Origin: Mariniblastus sp.
GTDB taxonomy: Bacteria; Planctomycetota; Planctomycetia; Pirellulales; Pirellulaceae
NCBI GenBank assembly: GCA_029251085.1
Contig: JAQXDZ010000061.1
Span: 46,210 to 110,209 of the forward strand
Length of the DNA: 64,000 nucleotides
Direction of reading: 5' to 3'
Part shown: one piece after another, positions 53,377 to 63,991 of the stretch
How the letters are laid out: each line of letters starts with the position of its first letter
Numbering within the stretch: position 1 is the stretch's first letter
Notes under the pieces: generated by a model
Database searches by the model: none
Seen by the model: the letters and a program-made list of their open reading frames with translations, nothing else
What the model was told of the DNA's origin: nothing
Program-made: the position numbers and the translations under genes

Positions 53377-54741
53377 TTAGAGGCCTAGACGTTTTTTAAT
53401 TTCGTCCTTCACGACTTGAGTATTGGCTTTTAGGTATACCGGAGGATTGGCACACTCACTTGCGATTCCCTCAAGCGTCGACTCGTGATAGCCCACTTTA
53501 AAATCGGTAAACTTCAGCCCATGGGCCGTACTGATGACGACGGTTCGATCATGCGGTTTAATCACCCCGCGATTCACAAGTTTTTCGAGAACTGCAAGCG
53601 CGACGCCCGTGTGAGGACAAGTAAACATCCCAGTCAAATCTGCCCGCGCTGATGCCGCAGCAAGTTCCTGCTCAGTCGCCTGCTCAACAATGCCATCCGT
53701 TTCCTCGACCGCTTTCACCGCTTTCTCATAGCTAACTGGGTCACCAATTCGAATCGCGTTCGCCAGTGTTTCCCCCGCAGTTACAGATGTCTTGTCCGCG
53801 AAGCCGGTTTTGAAGGACTGGTAGAACGGATCTGCCCTTTCAGCCTGGGCAGCAACCAATCGTGGCATCCGATTGATTAAACCAAGGTCCAGCATCAAAC
53901 GAAACCCTTTGTGAAGGGCACTGATATTTCCAAGATTTCCGACAGGAATAATAATCCAATCAGGAACTTCCCAATCGAACTGACGACAAATTTCAATGCC
54001 CACCGTTTTCTGACCTTCAATCCGAAGACTATTCATTGAGTTCGCAAGATAAATACTTTGATCTTCAGTGACCTCCTGAACAATCTTCATACACCCGTCA
54101 AAATCGGTATCGAGTGCTAATACATGCGCTCCATTAGCAACGGGCTGAATCAATTGCGCAGTACTTACTTTTCCAGCCGGCAAGAATATGATTGCCGGAA
54201 TTCCAGCATAGGCAGCATAGGCAGCCAAAGCTGCACTTGTATCTCCAGTGCTCGCACAGGCCACTGCCTGCACTGGATTGTTGGGCATCGTCATCATCTG
54301 CTTCACAACACTGACGAGGACGGTCATCCCCAGGTCTTTAAAACTGCCAGTATGACTGTTTCCACAAAGCTTGATCCAAAGCTCCGACAAACCAAGTTGT
54401 TGACCTAACCGGTCAGCCCAAAAGAGGTTTGTATTCCCTTCACACATGCTGACAACATTTTCGTCACGCAAATCTGGAATCACCCATTCCCTCATTCCCC
54501 AGACACCACTGCCGAAAGGCCAATTCGTGGTGCTCGCCCGAGAATCAAATAACTGCTGCCACTTGTAAGCGTTGCGATCCTGCAACGGCGGGCGATCGTG
54601 ATAGACCTCTAACAGCGAATTGCACTTAGGGCACCGATAAAGAACGTCGTAAATTGAATGCTTACCTTCGCAACCCGCGAAGCAGCGAAAATAAACCTTT
54701 TGATCAGTCAATTCAGGAGAAAACGTTGCAGCAGAGGACAT
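53377..54741 (-). CDS. thrC: Threonine synthase
   Basis: ThrC converts O-phosphohomoserine to threonine using PLP. The 454-residue protein has the PLP lysine in [18 protein letters not shown], an N-terminal zinc-like CPKCNSLLE, and [28 protein letters not shown], which lines the substrate site. The length is normal for the type with an N-terminal CxxC region. It faces the RidA gene; no hom or thrB is next to it. Confidence 0.92.
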   Translation of the reverse strand: MSSAATFSPELTDQKVYFRCFAGCEGKHSIYDVLYRCPKCNSLLEVYHDRPPLQDRNAYKWQQLFDSRASTTNWPFGSGVWGMREWVIPDLRDENVVSMCEGNTNLFWADRLGQQLGLSELWIKLCGNSHTGSFKDLGMTVLVSVVKQMMTMPNNPVQAVACASTGDTSAALAAYAAYAGIPAIIFLPAGKVSTAQLIQPVANGAHVLALDTDFDGCMKIVQEVTEDQSIYLANSMNSLRIEGQKTVGIEICRQFDWEVPDWIIIPVGNLGNISALHKGFRLMLDLGLINRMPRLVAAQAERADPFYQSFKTGFADKTSVTAGETLANAIRIGDPVSYEKAVKAVEETDGIVEQATEQELAAASARADLTGMFTCPHTGVALAVLEKLVNRGVIKPHDRTVVISTAHGLKFTDFKVGYHESTLEGIASECANPPVYLKANTQVVKDEIKKRLGL

Positions 54742-54909
54742 AGATGTTCCTAGATCAATTTCAAATTAGCGATGGCCCGATGATAGAGCAATCGGCACCC
54801 TCACGGCAAACGCAATCTAACAGAGAGCCACTTTGCTGAGAATCAAGATCAAGAAAAACTTGGAATAACAGCCAAACTGCGGTCGAAACTCTCAGAACCA
54901 ATCGATTAA

Positions 54910-56637
54910 TTACGATATCGCATTAATGATGTCCACCAATGCCTTCCGGTCGATCGGCTTGGGGAGGAAACCGTCTGCACCTGCATTGTACGAATTGCTA
55001 ACATCCTGAGGCTGGACATTGGCGGAGATAACGATGATTCGCGGCTGATCAATTGCCACATTGGAGCGAATTTTCCGCATCGCTTCGTAACCATCCATCA
55101 CAGGCATCTGAAGATCCATAAAGATCAAATCGTAAGGCGACTTATTTACAAATTCGACAGCCTCTAAACCGTCCACAGCCACATCGGCCGTAAATCCAAC
55201 CTGACCTAAAATCTTCACGGCCAGCAAGCGGTTTACAGGATTGTCCTCCACAATCAAGATCTTGAGCTTTTTGCTTGTCTCAACTTCGATTCGGTCACTC
55301 GGCTCTTCTCGTTGAGGTGAGACAACCCTCAGCGGAAGCGACAATACAAACTCAGTCCCAACTCCAACGGTGCTGTTAACGGTCAAATCACCTGACATCA
55401 AACGGCTCAAACGCCTTGCAATGCTCAAGCCCAAACCAGTTCCTTCGTATTCCCTGGAGTGTGAGGAATCCACCTGTTGAAACGGGCTAAATATTTTTTC
55501 CATATCCGAAGTTGGAATTCCAACTCCTGTGTCAGAAATTGCAAATAATAAATTTTCAGCCTGAGTCCTCACACTAACGGTAATCTGACCTTCCGACGTA
55601 AACTTGATAGCATTGCCAATCAGATTTACCAAGATCTGCCTCACTCGTGGCTCGTCTCCAAGAATGCACTCCGGCACCGACGGATCGTATTTGATGAGAA
55701 CCGGCACTTGACTCTCAGCATTGGCAGATGTGCAAACCCGAACCGATGCTTCTACCAACGACTTTAAGTCGATTGTGTTTTCTGAAATCCTCAACTCGTT
55801 TGCTTCGATTTTTGAAAAATCAAGGATATCTGTAATCAAATTAAGCAAGTGGTTACTTGAATCCCAGATGATATTTGCGAACTCAAACTGCTCAGCGTTT
55901 AATGATGTGTCTCGCATCAAATCCGACATGCCGATAATGGCATTGAGTGGCGTTCGAATCTCATGACTCATGGTTGCCAAAAAAGTACTTTTCGCGCGAT
56001 TCGAGGAATCCGCCATTTCCTTGGCGCTCATTAATTCGTCCGCCTGCGCTGCCAGCATGTCTTGAACAATTTTTAATTGTCGCACAGTCGACTGAAGTTC
56101 TTCTTCACGCATCGCATCGGAAATCTTTGTGGCGGCCATGGAGGCGATCGTCACAAGAATCTCTTCATGCTTTTCAGTGTAAAAATTGACTTTGGAATTT
56201 TCGGAATCAATGACACCAATGCACTCGCCGTGCAACACAATCGGAACCGCAAGTTCGGAAAGTCGAAATTCATCATCGAGAATGTAACGCGAATCAAGCC
56301 GAGTATCTTGAATACGCTCAGGCTTCAAATTTGCAGCGACTGAACCGACGATACCGTCACCAATTGGAATCGTGATCGGGTCAACAATCACTCGTCCCTC
56401 GGGACTTTTAGGACCGTAGGCAGCAGCTTGAACCAGCTCGCCGGTCGTTCGGTCGATCAAATAGATTACACAATCATCGAATCCAATCCCGGCAATAGCG
56501 CGATCAGCGATGAGCCAAAAAATTTCATCGAGGGAAGATTTTTGCAGCAGATCAAGCGCAAAGGTGCTAAGCAGTTTAAGATAATCTTCAGAATTTAAAT
56601 CTTCCGACCTGCTCATTCTCAATCCCAGCCCAGTCAT
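54910..56637 (-). CDS. Hybrid sensor histidine kinase with GAF and receiver domains
   Basis: The protein has a GAF domain (residues ~15-170: DLLQKSSLDEIFWLIADRA to ILVTIASMAATKISD), a coiled linker, the H-box FLATMSHEIRTPLNAIIG, the N-box LVNLIGNAIKF, the G-boxes SDTGVGIP and GTGLGLSIARRL, and a C-terminal receiver domain (ILIVEDNPVNRLLAVKIL, FMDLQMPVMDGYEAM, PKPIDRK). No membrane helix is seen, so it is soluble. I start at the ATG at 56637; the track's TTG at 56682 and an ATG at 56616 are alternatives. The signal is unknown. No output regulator is adjacent. Confidence 0.92.
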   Translation of the reverse strand: MTGLGLRMSRSEDLNSEDYLKLLSTFALDLLQKSSLDEIFWLIADRAIAGIGFDDCVIYLIDRTTGELVQAAAYGPKSPEGRVIVDPITIPIGDGIVGSVAANLKPERIQDTRLDSRYILDDEFRLSELAVPIVLHGECIGVIDSENSKVNFYTEKHEEILVTIASMAATKISDAMREEELQSTVRQLKIVQDMLAAQADELMSAKEMADSSNRAKSTFLATMSHEIRTPLNAIIGMSDLMRDTSLNAEQFEFANIIWDSSNHLLNLITDILDFSKIEANELRISENTIDLKSLVEASVRVCTSANAESQVPVLIKYDPSVPECILGDEPRVRQILVNLIGNAIKFTSEGQITVSVRTQAENLLFAISDTGVGIPTSDMEKIFSPFQQVDSSHSREYEGTGLGLSIARRLSRLMSGDLTVNSTVGVGTEFVLSLPLRVVSPQREEPSDRIEVETSKKLKILIVEDNPVNRLLAVKILGQVGFTADVAVDGLEAVEFVNKSPYDLIFMDLQMPVMDGYEAMRKIRSNVAIDQPRIIVISANVQPQDVSNSYNAGADGFLPKPIDRKALVDIINAIS

Positions 56638-57079
56638 TTCTTTTGAATTCGACGCGTCCGACGTTATTGAGACATTCCGCAAATGCCTGATGTCACTAGC
56701 GAATAACCTCGTCGTCTAAACGGAAGTACGCACCGACACTGCTTCCGTTCGTATTTACCGCTATTGTACTCTTGCACCTCATCATGTTCCAAATTCGCTT
56801 TTTGGCCTAGTTTTAATGAAAATCACAGCTTTATTACCCACGAAGTACAACCGAAGCGCTGTAACCCTTAGAACATATCAACAATTAACCAAACAACAGG
56901 CAAACCAGCAGGCTCCTAGAACCAGGGAAAAGCAATTTTAACGCCACATTTACCATTTCGTTCCCTATCTGTTTCATGCCGCCCAAGGGCTAACTGAAAA
57001 CGGACAACCTTGAACTTATCCTGTGAGTTCAACAAAAACCTGACTTACTCAAAATCAATAAATCCAAAAGACTAGTTGC
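56638..57079. other. Intergenic region between histidine kinase and aminotransferase
   Basis: About 440 bases between divergent genes. It should contain both promoters. No RNA gene, operator or coding frame was recognised. Confidence 0.35.
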
Positions 57080-58225
57080 ATGAAGATCGCCCGCTTTGAG
57101 ACCGAACATTTTTTTGCTCGATATGAATTCAACACCCCCTATCAACTTTGCAACTCTGATTGTGAAACCATGTCGATCGAAACATTGCTCGAACTGGCTG
57201 ATGTTTCAATCACTGACTTTACTCAACAAACTCTCGGCTACACGGAATCGCAAGGCAATCCGGAACTCAGGCAAAACATCGCGAACACTTACCAGTCGTG
57301 CTCACCAGAAAACGTCATCGTCTTGGCGACTCCCGTCGAAGGAATCTACCTGACAGCGCGTGCGCTACTGAACCCCGGAGATGAAGTGATCGTGCTTTCG
57401 CCGGCCTATGATGCCTTGATTAACATGTTTGAACACGTAGTAGGAAACGAAAATGTAAAGAAATGGAATTTCCATTCGAGCGATGGTGGTTGGGAATTGA
57501 GGATTGAAGAGCTAACTCAACTATTGTCCCCCAAGACAAAAATGATCGTCGTCAATTTTCCACACAATCCCACTGGCTACATTCCGAGCCCACAGATGCA
57601 GCAGAAAATAATCGCCATTGCGGAACAAAATGATGTCTGGCTTTTTTCGGACGAAATGTATTTTGGACTGACTCATGAAGGGACCAGTCAAATTCCATCC
57701 ATGGCCGACCTTTCGCCAAAAGCAATTGTGCTTTCCGGGCTTTCCAAAACCTACGGGCTCCCCGGTTTACGGACTGGCTGGCTCGTTGTCCCCGATGATC
57801 AACTCATTGACGATTACGTGAACTGGAAATTTTACACGAGTATTTGCTCGCCGGGGCCGTCTGAATTCCTCGCCACCGCCGCCCTCAAAATCTGGAAAGA
57901 ATTACGGCAACGCAGCCTAACCCAAATCAGCTCAAACCTAAAGATCGCGGACGAGTTCTTTCATCGATGGCCAAACCATTTTACTTGGAACCGACCTTTG
58001 GCTGGATCTACCGCGCTAGTGCGATTTCATGTCAACTCCGTAAGCCAAATTACTGAACGACTCGCGGCAGAAGCCGGTGTGTTAATTCAATCTGGCAAAA
58101 CTCTCGGCAGCGACGATCAACACATGCGCATCGGATTCGGACGGGCAGCATTCTCCACCGCGCTTGGTAAATTTGACGACTGGCTGACTGACAATCCGAA
58201 AATCGTTGAAAATCAAAAACAATAA
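57080..58225 (+). CDS. PLP-dependent aminotransferase, class I/II
   Basis: A fold-type I PLP enzyme of 381 residues. The PLP lysine is in VLSGLSKTYGLPGLRTGWLV, the NPTG-type motif in VVNFPHNPTGYIPSP, and the aspartate of the cofactor site in VWLFSDEMYFGL. It resembles aspartate/histidinol-phosphate-type aminotransferases, but the substrate is not certain. It stands alone, 174 bp before a membrane enzyme. Confidence 0.87.
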   Translation: MKIARFETEHFFARYEFNTPYQLCNSDCETMSIETLLELADVSITDFTQQTLGYTESQGNPELRQNIANTYQSCSPENVIVLATPVEGIYLTARALLNPGDEVIVLSPAYDALINMFEHVVGNENVKKWNFHSSDGGWELRIEELTQLLSPKTKMIVVNFPHNPTGYIPSPQMQQKIIAIAEQNDVWLFSDEMYFGLTHEGTSQIPSMADLSPKAIVLSGLSKTYGLPGLRTGWLVVPDDQLIDDYVNWKFYTSICSPGPSEFLATAALKIWKELRQRSLTQISSNLKIADEFFHRWPNHFTWNRPLAGSTALVRFHVNSVSQITERLAAEAGVLIQSGKTLGSDDQHMRIGFGRAAFSTALGKFDDWLTDNPKIVENQKQ

Positions 58226-58404
58226 TTGTTGACTATCGGTTAAATTTCATGAGCAGTGCTGTTTTAAAGAATGACTCCCATCGCAATCCTGAACGAACTT
58301 GCATTCAACCGTGCCCCGTCAACTCAACATCCTTTCCACTGAAGCTCTCCGCCGACCTTATCCAAGACAATCAAAGAGACCCCACCTAACAGAAAGCATT
58401 GATT

Positions 58405-59616
58405 GTGAAATCTTTATTCAATGAACTTGATTCCACCGATCGCAAATTTGGTTCCGGGTGGATCAGTGGCACTTTAGGAATTCTGCTTTCGGGCATGGGC
58501 TTAGCCGCCGTCATCGGATTCCTATATCCAGACCTTCTTACCGTCCAAGAACTTCGGTACGGATTTTACAGAGAGAATTTATTTTGGATTAGACCACTTT
58601 TGTTTGCCGTTCTGACCGTAGCGTATCTGCTTGGCATTACCAACTTAGCACTCCGCAAAAACAAAACGTTAGGATTCACTACCCTTGGTCTGGCACTAAC
58701 AGCAAGCCTCTTAGGTGGCGCCTCTGCCGAATCCGCTCAAGACATCAAGGGAGACGTTTCACTAGGTCTCGATTTCTTTTTCCTAAACTTAATAATGCTT
58801 GGTGCACTGTTTATTCCGCTCGAACGGATTTTCAAAAAGGTTGATCAACGGGTATTGCGATACGAATGGCGTGAAGATTTATTATATTTCTTTATCAGTA
58901 AACTGTTCATTCAGTTCTTAACCCTTCTTTCGCTCGCACCAGCGCTCACATTACTGGCGAACACACAGTGGGCCAGCGGTCTCCGGGAAGCAATCGCCAG
59001 CCAAAATATCGGACTCCAAATCTTGGAGATCATGTTCTTTACAGATTTGGCTCAATATTGGTTCCATCGCTGTTTTCATCGATTCCCACTACTCTGGAAT
59101 TTCCATGCCGTGCATCATTCAGCACAGGCAATGGACTGGATGGCTGGCTCGAGAATGCACATCCTCGAAGTCATTCTCCTGCGTAGCTTTACGACCCTGC
59201 CGATGTATCTAATTGGATATGCTGAACCGGCACTTTACGGATATATTCTGTTGGTCTATCTCTCATCCGTATTCATCCACTCCAATATCGGTATCCGATT
59301 CCACTGGCTCGAGTACGTCATTGCCACACCGCGATTTCATCACTGGCACCACGGCATTGAAAAAGAAGCAATCAACAAAAACTATGCGGTTCACTTTCCG
59401 GCTCTCGATATGATTTTCGGCACCTACTACTTTCCCAAAGACGAATGGCCCAAAGGCTATGGGATCGAAGGCAATCCCGTCCCCCGACATTATTGGAATC
59501 AGTTCTTGTACCCGTTCTTCAAAAAACGAATGGAAAACAAAACTCCAACCCCCAATCTCGTGGAACGTTTGAACGATTCCCCTACATCCAAGGACACACC
59601 CACTCCAAATGACTAA
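58405..59616 (+). CDS. Sterol-desaturase/fatty-acid-hydroxylase-like membrane protein
   Basis: The protein has several hydrophobic segments and the diiron histidine clusters of the fatty acid hydroxylase superfamily: HRCFHRFPLLWNFHAVHHSAQAMDWM and HHWHHGIEKEAINKNYAVHF. It probably oxygenates a lipid in the membrane. I prefer GTG at 58405, because the AGAAAG site is eight bases upstream; the track uses TTG six bases earlier. The N-terminal third (about 130 residues) contains several helices and no His cluster. Length is 403 residues. The substrate (sterol, fatty acid or carotenoid) is unknown. Confidence 0.82.
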   Translation: MKSLFNELDSTDRKFGSGWISGTLGILLSGMGLAAVIGFLYPDLLTVQELRYGFYRENLFWIRPLLFAVLTVAYLLGITNLALRKNKTLGFTTLGLALTASLLGGASAESAQDIKGDVSLGLDFFFLNLIMLGALFIPLERIFKKVDQRVLRYEWREDLLYFFISKLFIQFLTLLSLAPALTLLANTQWASGLREAIASQNIGLQILEIMFFTDLAQYWFHRCFHRFPLLWNFHAVHHSAQAMDWMAGSRMHILEVILLRSFTTLPMYLIGYAEPALYGYILLVYLSSVFIHSNIGIRFHWLEYVIATPRFHHWHHGIEKEAINKNYAVHFPALDMIFGTYYFPKDEWPKGYGIEGNPVPRHYWNQFLYPFFKKRMENKTPTPNLVERLNDSPTSKDTPTPND

Positions 59617-59780
59617 AATTGAATCGCGTGATAACAATCACCATTTGTTTGAATTGCAGGCGATTCAAGTCGAGGACACCTCGTGTTGAATTCAAAAGAC
59701 AATTGTTGATAATCAGACCAATCAATTACCAACCAACGCCTCACCAATAGATGCCGAGAGCATCACACCCGGAGAACCAA

Positions 59781-60284
59781 ATGCTCAGCGACACAATGCA
59801 ACAGGCACTCAACCAACAAATTAATGAAGAGTTTTGTTCCGCCTTTATTTATCTCGGGATGTCGGCCGAAGCGGATCGCATCGGACTGCCAGGATTCAGC
59901 AACTGGTTCAAAATGCAATATCAAGAAGAACTCGGACACGCCGAGCGATTCTTTAATTATATTTTGGAGAGAAACGGTTCGGTCGATTTGCTACCTATCG
60001 GAAAACCTGAGTTAACCGAAGAAACGCCGCTCAGCTTATTCGAAAAATCCCTCAAACACGAACGGCATATCACCGTTTGCGTTTCACGATTAAAAGATCT
60101 CGCCCGCGGTGAATCGGATCATGCAACAGACGTTTTTCTAGAATGGTTCGTCCGTGAACAAGTCGAAGAAGAGTCCAATGCTCAAAACGTAATTGATCAA
60201 TTAAGACTTGTCGGCGATAACGCCAACGGCCTATTTTTAATTGACCGGGAATTGGCAACGCGCACCGCCACTCCAGCTGAATGA
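59781..60284 (+). CDS. Non-heme ferritin
   Basis: A 167-residue ferritin starting at the ATG at 59781, with GGAG nine bases upstream; the track ORF adds ten unrelated residues. Iron-site residues appear in INEEFCSAFIYLGMSAEA, QYQEELGHAERFFNYIL and VREQVEEESNAQNVID. It stores iron in a 24-mer cage in the cytoplasm. It lies 164 bp after the hydroxylase-like gene. Confidence 0.93.
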   Translation: MLSDTMQQALNQQINEEFCSAFIYLGMSAEADRIGLPGFSNWFKMQYQEELGHAERFFNYILERNGSVDLLPIGKPELTEETPLSLFEKSLKHERHITVCVSRLKDLARGESDHATDVFLEWFVREQVEEESNAQNVIDQLRLVGDNANGLFLIDRELATRTATPAE

Positions 60285-60502
60285 TTTTGACCCAGAAACG
60301 CGATCTCGAGTTCTAAATTCTGACTCCCGAGATCTCACAATCAAAAAATCAGCGGGAAGATTGGGCGGCTAGGTGATTTAACGCAATCTTCGAAAATCTC
60401 GAAACCGGCTCACACCATTCTGTCGCCAGAGCCACCCCTGAATCGACCTTTAAATATCTTGCCAGGATTCACAACAAGGAATGGGTGCGAGGCAACGCAA
60501 AC

Positions 60503-61177
60503 ATGAGTGAAAACATATTTTCCCCGGGCCCGTCCAAAAACACGGTGATGGATGCCAGTAAAAAAATTCGACAAGTACCTCAAAACTGGATCCTGCTTCC
60601 CCCGGGTGACGCGGCGCTAACGCGACGAACCAAGGCGGCTGGCGACCACTGGATTGTCAAAGAGAAAAAAGGGAGAAGAAATTATTCCAAGGGCGTATGG
60701 GCACCCAAAACTACGATCGAACAAATCCGCAAAGACTTGGCTGCCGAACGTTCCACCGAGGGCTTTGCAAAACGAAAGAAAGCAGCCGCCAAACGCCGCA
60801 TTAAAATCCAAGCTGAATATGTCGATGATTTCCATGGTGCCGTTGTCACCTTCCTCGATTTCCATCCGAATCACACACAGTTGGCGCGTCAGATGGCGTC
60901 TGCCGTCACCCAACACGCAACTCCCGTCGGCAGCGGCACGGTTGCCCGCACAAAAAGAATTCCCATTGAACACAGAGCTGAAGCCGCAGTTATCGCCTGG
61001 ATGCGTCACCAAACCACAGGCTATGACAACATGGTGGTACAGCGGGTTAAAGGTAAACGGCGTGAGATAAGACGAAAATTGGCGAAACGATCTAAAAAGC
61101 TCCTAAGCCAATATCGAGTAGGGGAACCCGTTTCGCAGGATTGCCCGCTTCAAATTGCACTGACAAAAACAGCTTGA
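60503..61177 (+). CDS. DUF2293-family protein
   Basis: The C-terminal half (RIPIEHRAEAAVIAWMRHQTTGYDNM to RREIRRKLAKRSKKLL) resembles DUF2293, a conserved region of unknown function. The N-terminal part has QNWILLPPGDAALTRRTKAAG and a basic middle. It is 224 residues from the ATG at 60503 (GAGG ten bases upstream); the track uses a GTG six codons earlier. The protein is strongly basic and could bind nucleic acid (inference). No partner gene is evident. Confidence 0.75.
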   Translation: MSENIFSPGPSKNTVMDASKKIRQVPQNWILLPPGDAALTRRTKAAGDHWIVKEKKGRRNYSKGVWAPKTTIEQIRKDLAAERSTEGFAKRKKAAAKRRIKIQAEYVDDFHGAVVTFLDFHPNHTQLARQMASAVTQHATPVGSGTVARTKRIPIEHRAEAAVIAWMRHQTTGYDNMVVQRVKGKRREIRRKLAKRSKKLLSQYRVGEPVSQDCPLQIALTKTA

Positions 61178-61299
61178 CCATGCCAGACGAAAATCGTTGC
61201 TGAAATAGATGAAAACGGATCACCACTTTCGTTAGCTGGCTCAAAAACAAATACTTCCAAACCGTCAAATTAGACCACTCAAACTGAAACGATTGAACC

Positions 61300-61806
61300 A
61301 TGAAAAACTTGTTACTAATTCTCCTAGTTGGCATTCTAATTGGCTGCGATACACCGCCGGCAAGCACCACTTCTCAAATAACCACTCCCCCTGTTGAGGA
61401 CAGGATTTTCTCGGCTAAAGATTTCAACGGAAGCTGGCATGGAATCGCAAAGGTCATTAACAAGGCCGGAAGATTTGACTGCAATCAACACCTGACAATC
61501 GAAGTCGATAACGATGGCGGGGTCACTGGAAAAATTGGGTGGAGCATATTGCCAAAGAAATCAGAAACTGACGACAACCAGAAATTTGGAAACAACTCAT
61601 CTGGAGAAAAAGTAGATAAGCACACCGAAGATATAATTGGCTTGCTAAACACCGAAGATGGCACACTGACGATGGTCGAACAATTTGAATCGGGAACTCT
61701 GAAAGGCAAAATGCGAAGCGATGGTACGCTTGAATTACTGAGAACACAGCCCGGAGAATTTCACGTTGTCACGCATGCCATTCTTAAACATGAACAAAAA
61801 GATTAG
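61300..61806 (+). CDS. Small lipoprotein of unknown function
   Basis: The 168-residue protein has a lipoprotein signal (LLLILLVGILIGC, Cys16). The mature part has FNGSWHGIAKVINKAGRFDCNQHLTIEVDNDGGVTGKIGW, a strand-rich pattern that looks like a small beta-barrel, then MVEQFESGTLKGKMRSDG. The family is not recognised. It is likely anchored at a membrane surface. Confidence 0.7.
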   Translation: MKNLLLILLVGILIGCDTPPASTTSQITTPPVEDRIFSAKDFNGSWHGIAKVINKAGRFDCNQHLTIEVDNDGGVTGKIGWSILPKKSETDDNQKFGNNSSGEKVDKHTEDIIGLLNTEDGTLTMVEQFESGTLKGKMRSDGTLELLRTQPGEFHVVTHAILKHEQKD

Positions 61807-62012
61807 TACGGCTCAATCAAAACAGCAACATCGCCCGAAAGAGGGCACTTGAAAGATACTCTAAATTTTCAAAGAGGTTATCTAGCGCGCCGCATCACCC
61901 GGTTTTAGCTTTCAAAGCTATCCGTCCTAATTTTTCGTGGATGTTGTTGTGACCGCCGCCTATATTAAACATCGGGCTTGATGCCGTGAAATCCAGAGAA
62001 AAGGTGTAACCC

Positions 62013-62258
62013 ATGAGCCGCCCGCTATCTCCAGAAGAGCATAGAATTCTTAAGATAATTCAAACTCACTACGGATCGCATAATTCAGAGCACTCAATTA
62101 CCTGGCTCGAAGGCAACGAAGCTTCTCTATGGATTAAAGACTGCACTGGGACGCCTCTATTAGTTGCACAACTAACGAATCTAGCTAATTGGCGGACTGA
62201 TGTTACGATCGCCGACGATTCAGTGCTACGCGACTGGTTACAAATCGAATCTAAATAA
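62013..62258 (+). CDS. Small hypothetical protein, 81 residues
   Basis: I do not recognise this protein. An AAAAGGTG site lies before the ATG, and the sequence has ordinary composition (SITWLEGNEASLWIKDCTG, LLVAQLTNLANWRTDVTI), which suggests a small folded protein. It could be a real gene of unknown role. The next gene starts 63 bp later on the same strand, so the two may be cotranscribed. Confidence 0.6.
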   Translation: MSRPLSPEEHRILKIIQTHYGSHNSEHSITWLEGNEASLWIKDCTGTPLLVAQLTNLANWRTDVTIADDSVLRDWLQIESK

Positions 62259-62321
62259 CCAAAATACTGAAGCCAGGCTGCGATATTAAAATTACCATTA
62301 AAACAATTCTGGAGATTGCCA

Positions 62322-62696
62322 ATGTTGAACGTAAGCTTAGATAGCTCAGTCGGAATTGCAACTCTCGAGCCCGAGGGTGAGTTGACGGCAAGTGATTTCA
62401 GCGCTGCCGCGGACGTGATCGACCCCTACTTAGAGAAGATGGGTGAGCTCAAAGGCATCATCATCTACACCAAGTCGTTTCCCAGTTGGCATTCTTTTTC
62501 ATCGTTAGTCGCTCATTTGAAATTTATCAGAGAACATCATAAGAAAGTAACTCGCGTTGCTTTTGTCACAGATTCACCAATTGGAAATATCGCGGAACAT
62601 GTCACCAGTCACTTTGTTAGTGCGGAAATAAAAAGCTTTGAATTCTGCGATCTCGCCAGCGGCAGAAAGTGGATACTCGGCGAAACCAATCAGTGA
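62322..62696 (+). CDS. SpoIIAA/STAS-like small protein
   Basis: The 124-residue protein has a STAS-like alpha/beta pattern: VGIATLEPEGELTASDF, LKGIIIYTKSFPSWHSFSSLVAHLKFI and KVTRVAFVTDSPIGNIAEHVTSHF, which resembles the SpoIIAA-like family. Start is the ATG at 62322, with GGAG seven bases upstream; the track uses a TTG two codons earlier. No anti-sigma or kinase partner is near. Confidence 0.7.
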   Translation: MLNVSLDSSVGIATLEPEGELTASDFSAAADVIDPYLEKMGELKGIIIYTKSFPSWHSFSSLVAHLKFIREHHKKVTRVAFVTDSPIGNIAEHVTSHFVSAEIKSFEFCDLASGRKWILGETNQ

Positions 62697-62844
62697 TTAA
62701 GACAATTACCAAACCACAACCATCACCGGCAATCAGATTAATTATCGCGCTTCGAAAACTAGAAAAGCGTTATGATGCTGCAGATGCTTAATTCATTTCA
62801 CCAATTTTAATACACCGTGACTTGCGAGTTGCGGTTCAAAAATC

Positions 62845-63099
62845 ATGAAGAAACACGAATGGCGTGAAAAAAACGAAGACGGAGAAGTCCGCTTAGTTAC
62901 TGCCTCGCGGCACGCCGGCAAATGGCAACTCCAATCCCGACTTAAAACGGAAACGGAATGGACGAAGTTTCCAAAAATATCACTGGAAGATCTTGAGTCT
63001 CTTCGCGAGATCATCTGGAATAAATATCAGAGAAGTCGCGTGCCTCATGGTCACGTTCTAGAAATTGACAAATTGATTGCAGACACAAAAAACAGATAA
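62845..63099 (+). CDS. Small hypothetical protein, 84 residues
   Basis: I do not recognise this protein. It is charged (KKHEWREKNEDGEVRL, ETEWTKFPKISLEDLESLREIIWNKYQRSR) and has a plausible single helix-containing fold. There is no strong ribosome site in the 20 bases before the ATG. The composition is like coding sequence, so I keep it with modest confidence. Confidence 0.5.
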   Translation: MKKHEWREKNEDGEVRLVTASRHAGKWQLQSRLKTETEWTKFPKISLEDLESLREIIWNKYQRSRVPHGHVLEIDKLIADTKNR

Positions 63100-63529
63100 C
63101 TGGAAACACGTACTACACATTTAGTTTGAGTGCCGGCATCGCGTTAACTGTTCGACTTGGATTGACTCTCCCTGAGCTCTATTTTGCCTGCCTAGCCAGA
63201 CCACGGTCGTCCCCAAAAGTTGAGTGTCGAATTTGTCTTGGCAGACTCTAATCCGAGTCAAAAGCATAGGTAAAACTCGACGCTCTCCAAGTGGCAACAT
63301 CCAGTTTCAGTCGATAATTTCCTGCTACAAATTCAGGCCGAACTCCCTATTGGCTATCCGTTCTCTTTTTCACTGAAAATCCACCGTTTGAAGCCAATAT
63401 CTTTTAGGGGCTGACGAATAGTCGATGTGAACTGACTTTTGAAAGCAGCTTGCAAATGGCGGAAATCCCAAACCGCAACTGATAACGCATTAACAATCTC
63501 AAGTCCCCAACTATTCGATTGCTACCAAC
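63100..63529. other. Intergenic region, no gene recognised
   Basis: About 430 bases between two small genes. No ORF, RNA gene, repeat or terminator stood out. The minus-strand ORF at 63404..63601 is probably noise. Confidence 0.3.
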
Positions 63530-63991
63530 ATGCATGAAAACGCAACTTTGATTACAAATGAAAGCACTAGCCGACCCGTTCTCGATGGAATCGCGCTCCA
63601 AACCAAACCGTTACCTTTATACACGACCGATCCTAACCAAAATGGCTCCATTTTTACGTTTGCAATACTGCTCACTTGCTTCAACTTGAAAAAACTATTT
63701 GCCAAAAAGAACAACCCGGCCGAAATTCTGCTCGGACACGCTGGCTCAATTTTTTGCGCGAGAACAGAGACTGACCTAGTCTTCATCGCATGTAATGAAC
63801 ACGATACGACACGCGACCTTACAGATGAGCTGACCCGATTTCCATTGTCTGATCTGGCCTCCTGTGACTTTGATAATTATCCGCGCTCAAGTGAAGTGAG
63901 GTTTCAATTCAAATCAGGTCAGCAATTCTCGCTCCACTTCGTGGGTCAACAAAGTGACGTCGTTAAATTCATCGCTACCTTGACCGATTAG
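63530..63991 (+). CDS. Hypothetical protein, 153 residues
   Basis: I do not recognise this protein. It has a short N-terminal lead, a hydrophobic strand or helix (IFTFAILLTCFNLKKLFA), then alternating strands (EILLGHAGSIFCARTE, LVFIACNEHDTTRDL), and a C-terminal RFQFKSGQQFSLHFVGQQSD. It ends nine bases before the window end, so the gene is complete here. The family is unknown. Confidence 0.55.
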   Translation: MHENATLITNESTSRPVLDGIALQTKPLPLYTTDPNQNGSIFTFAILLTCFNLKKLFAKKNNPAEILLGHAGSIFCARTETDLVFIACNEHDTTRDLTDELTRFPLSDLASCDFDNYPRSSEVRFQFKSGQQFSLHFVGQQSDVVKFIATLTD

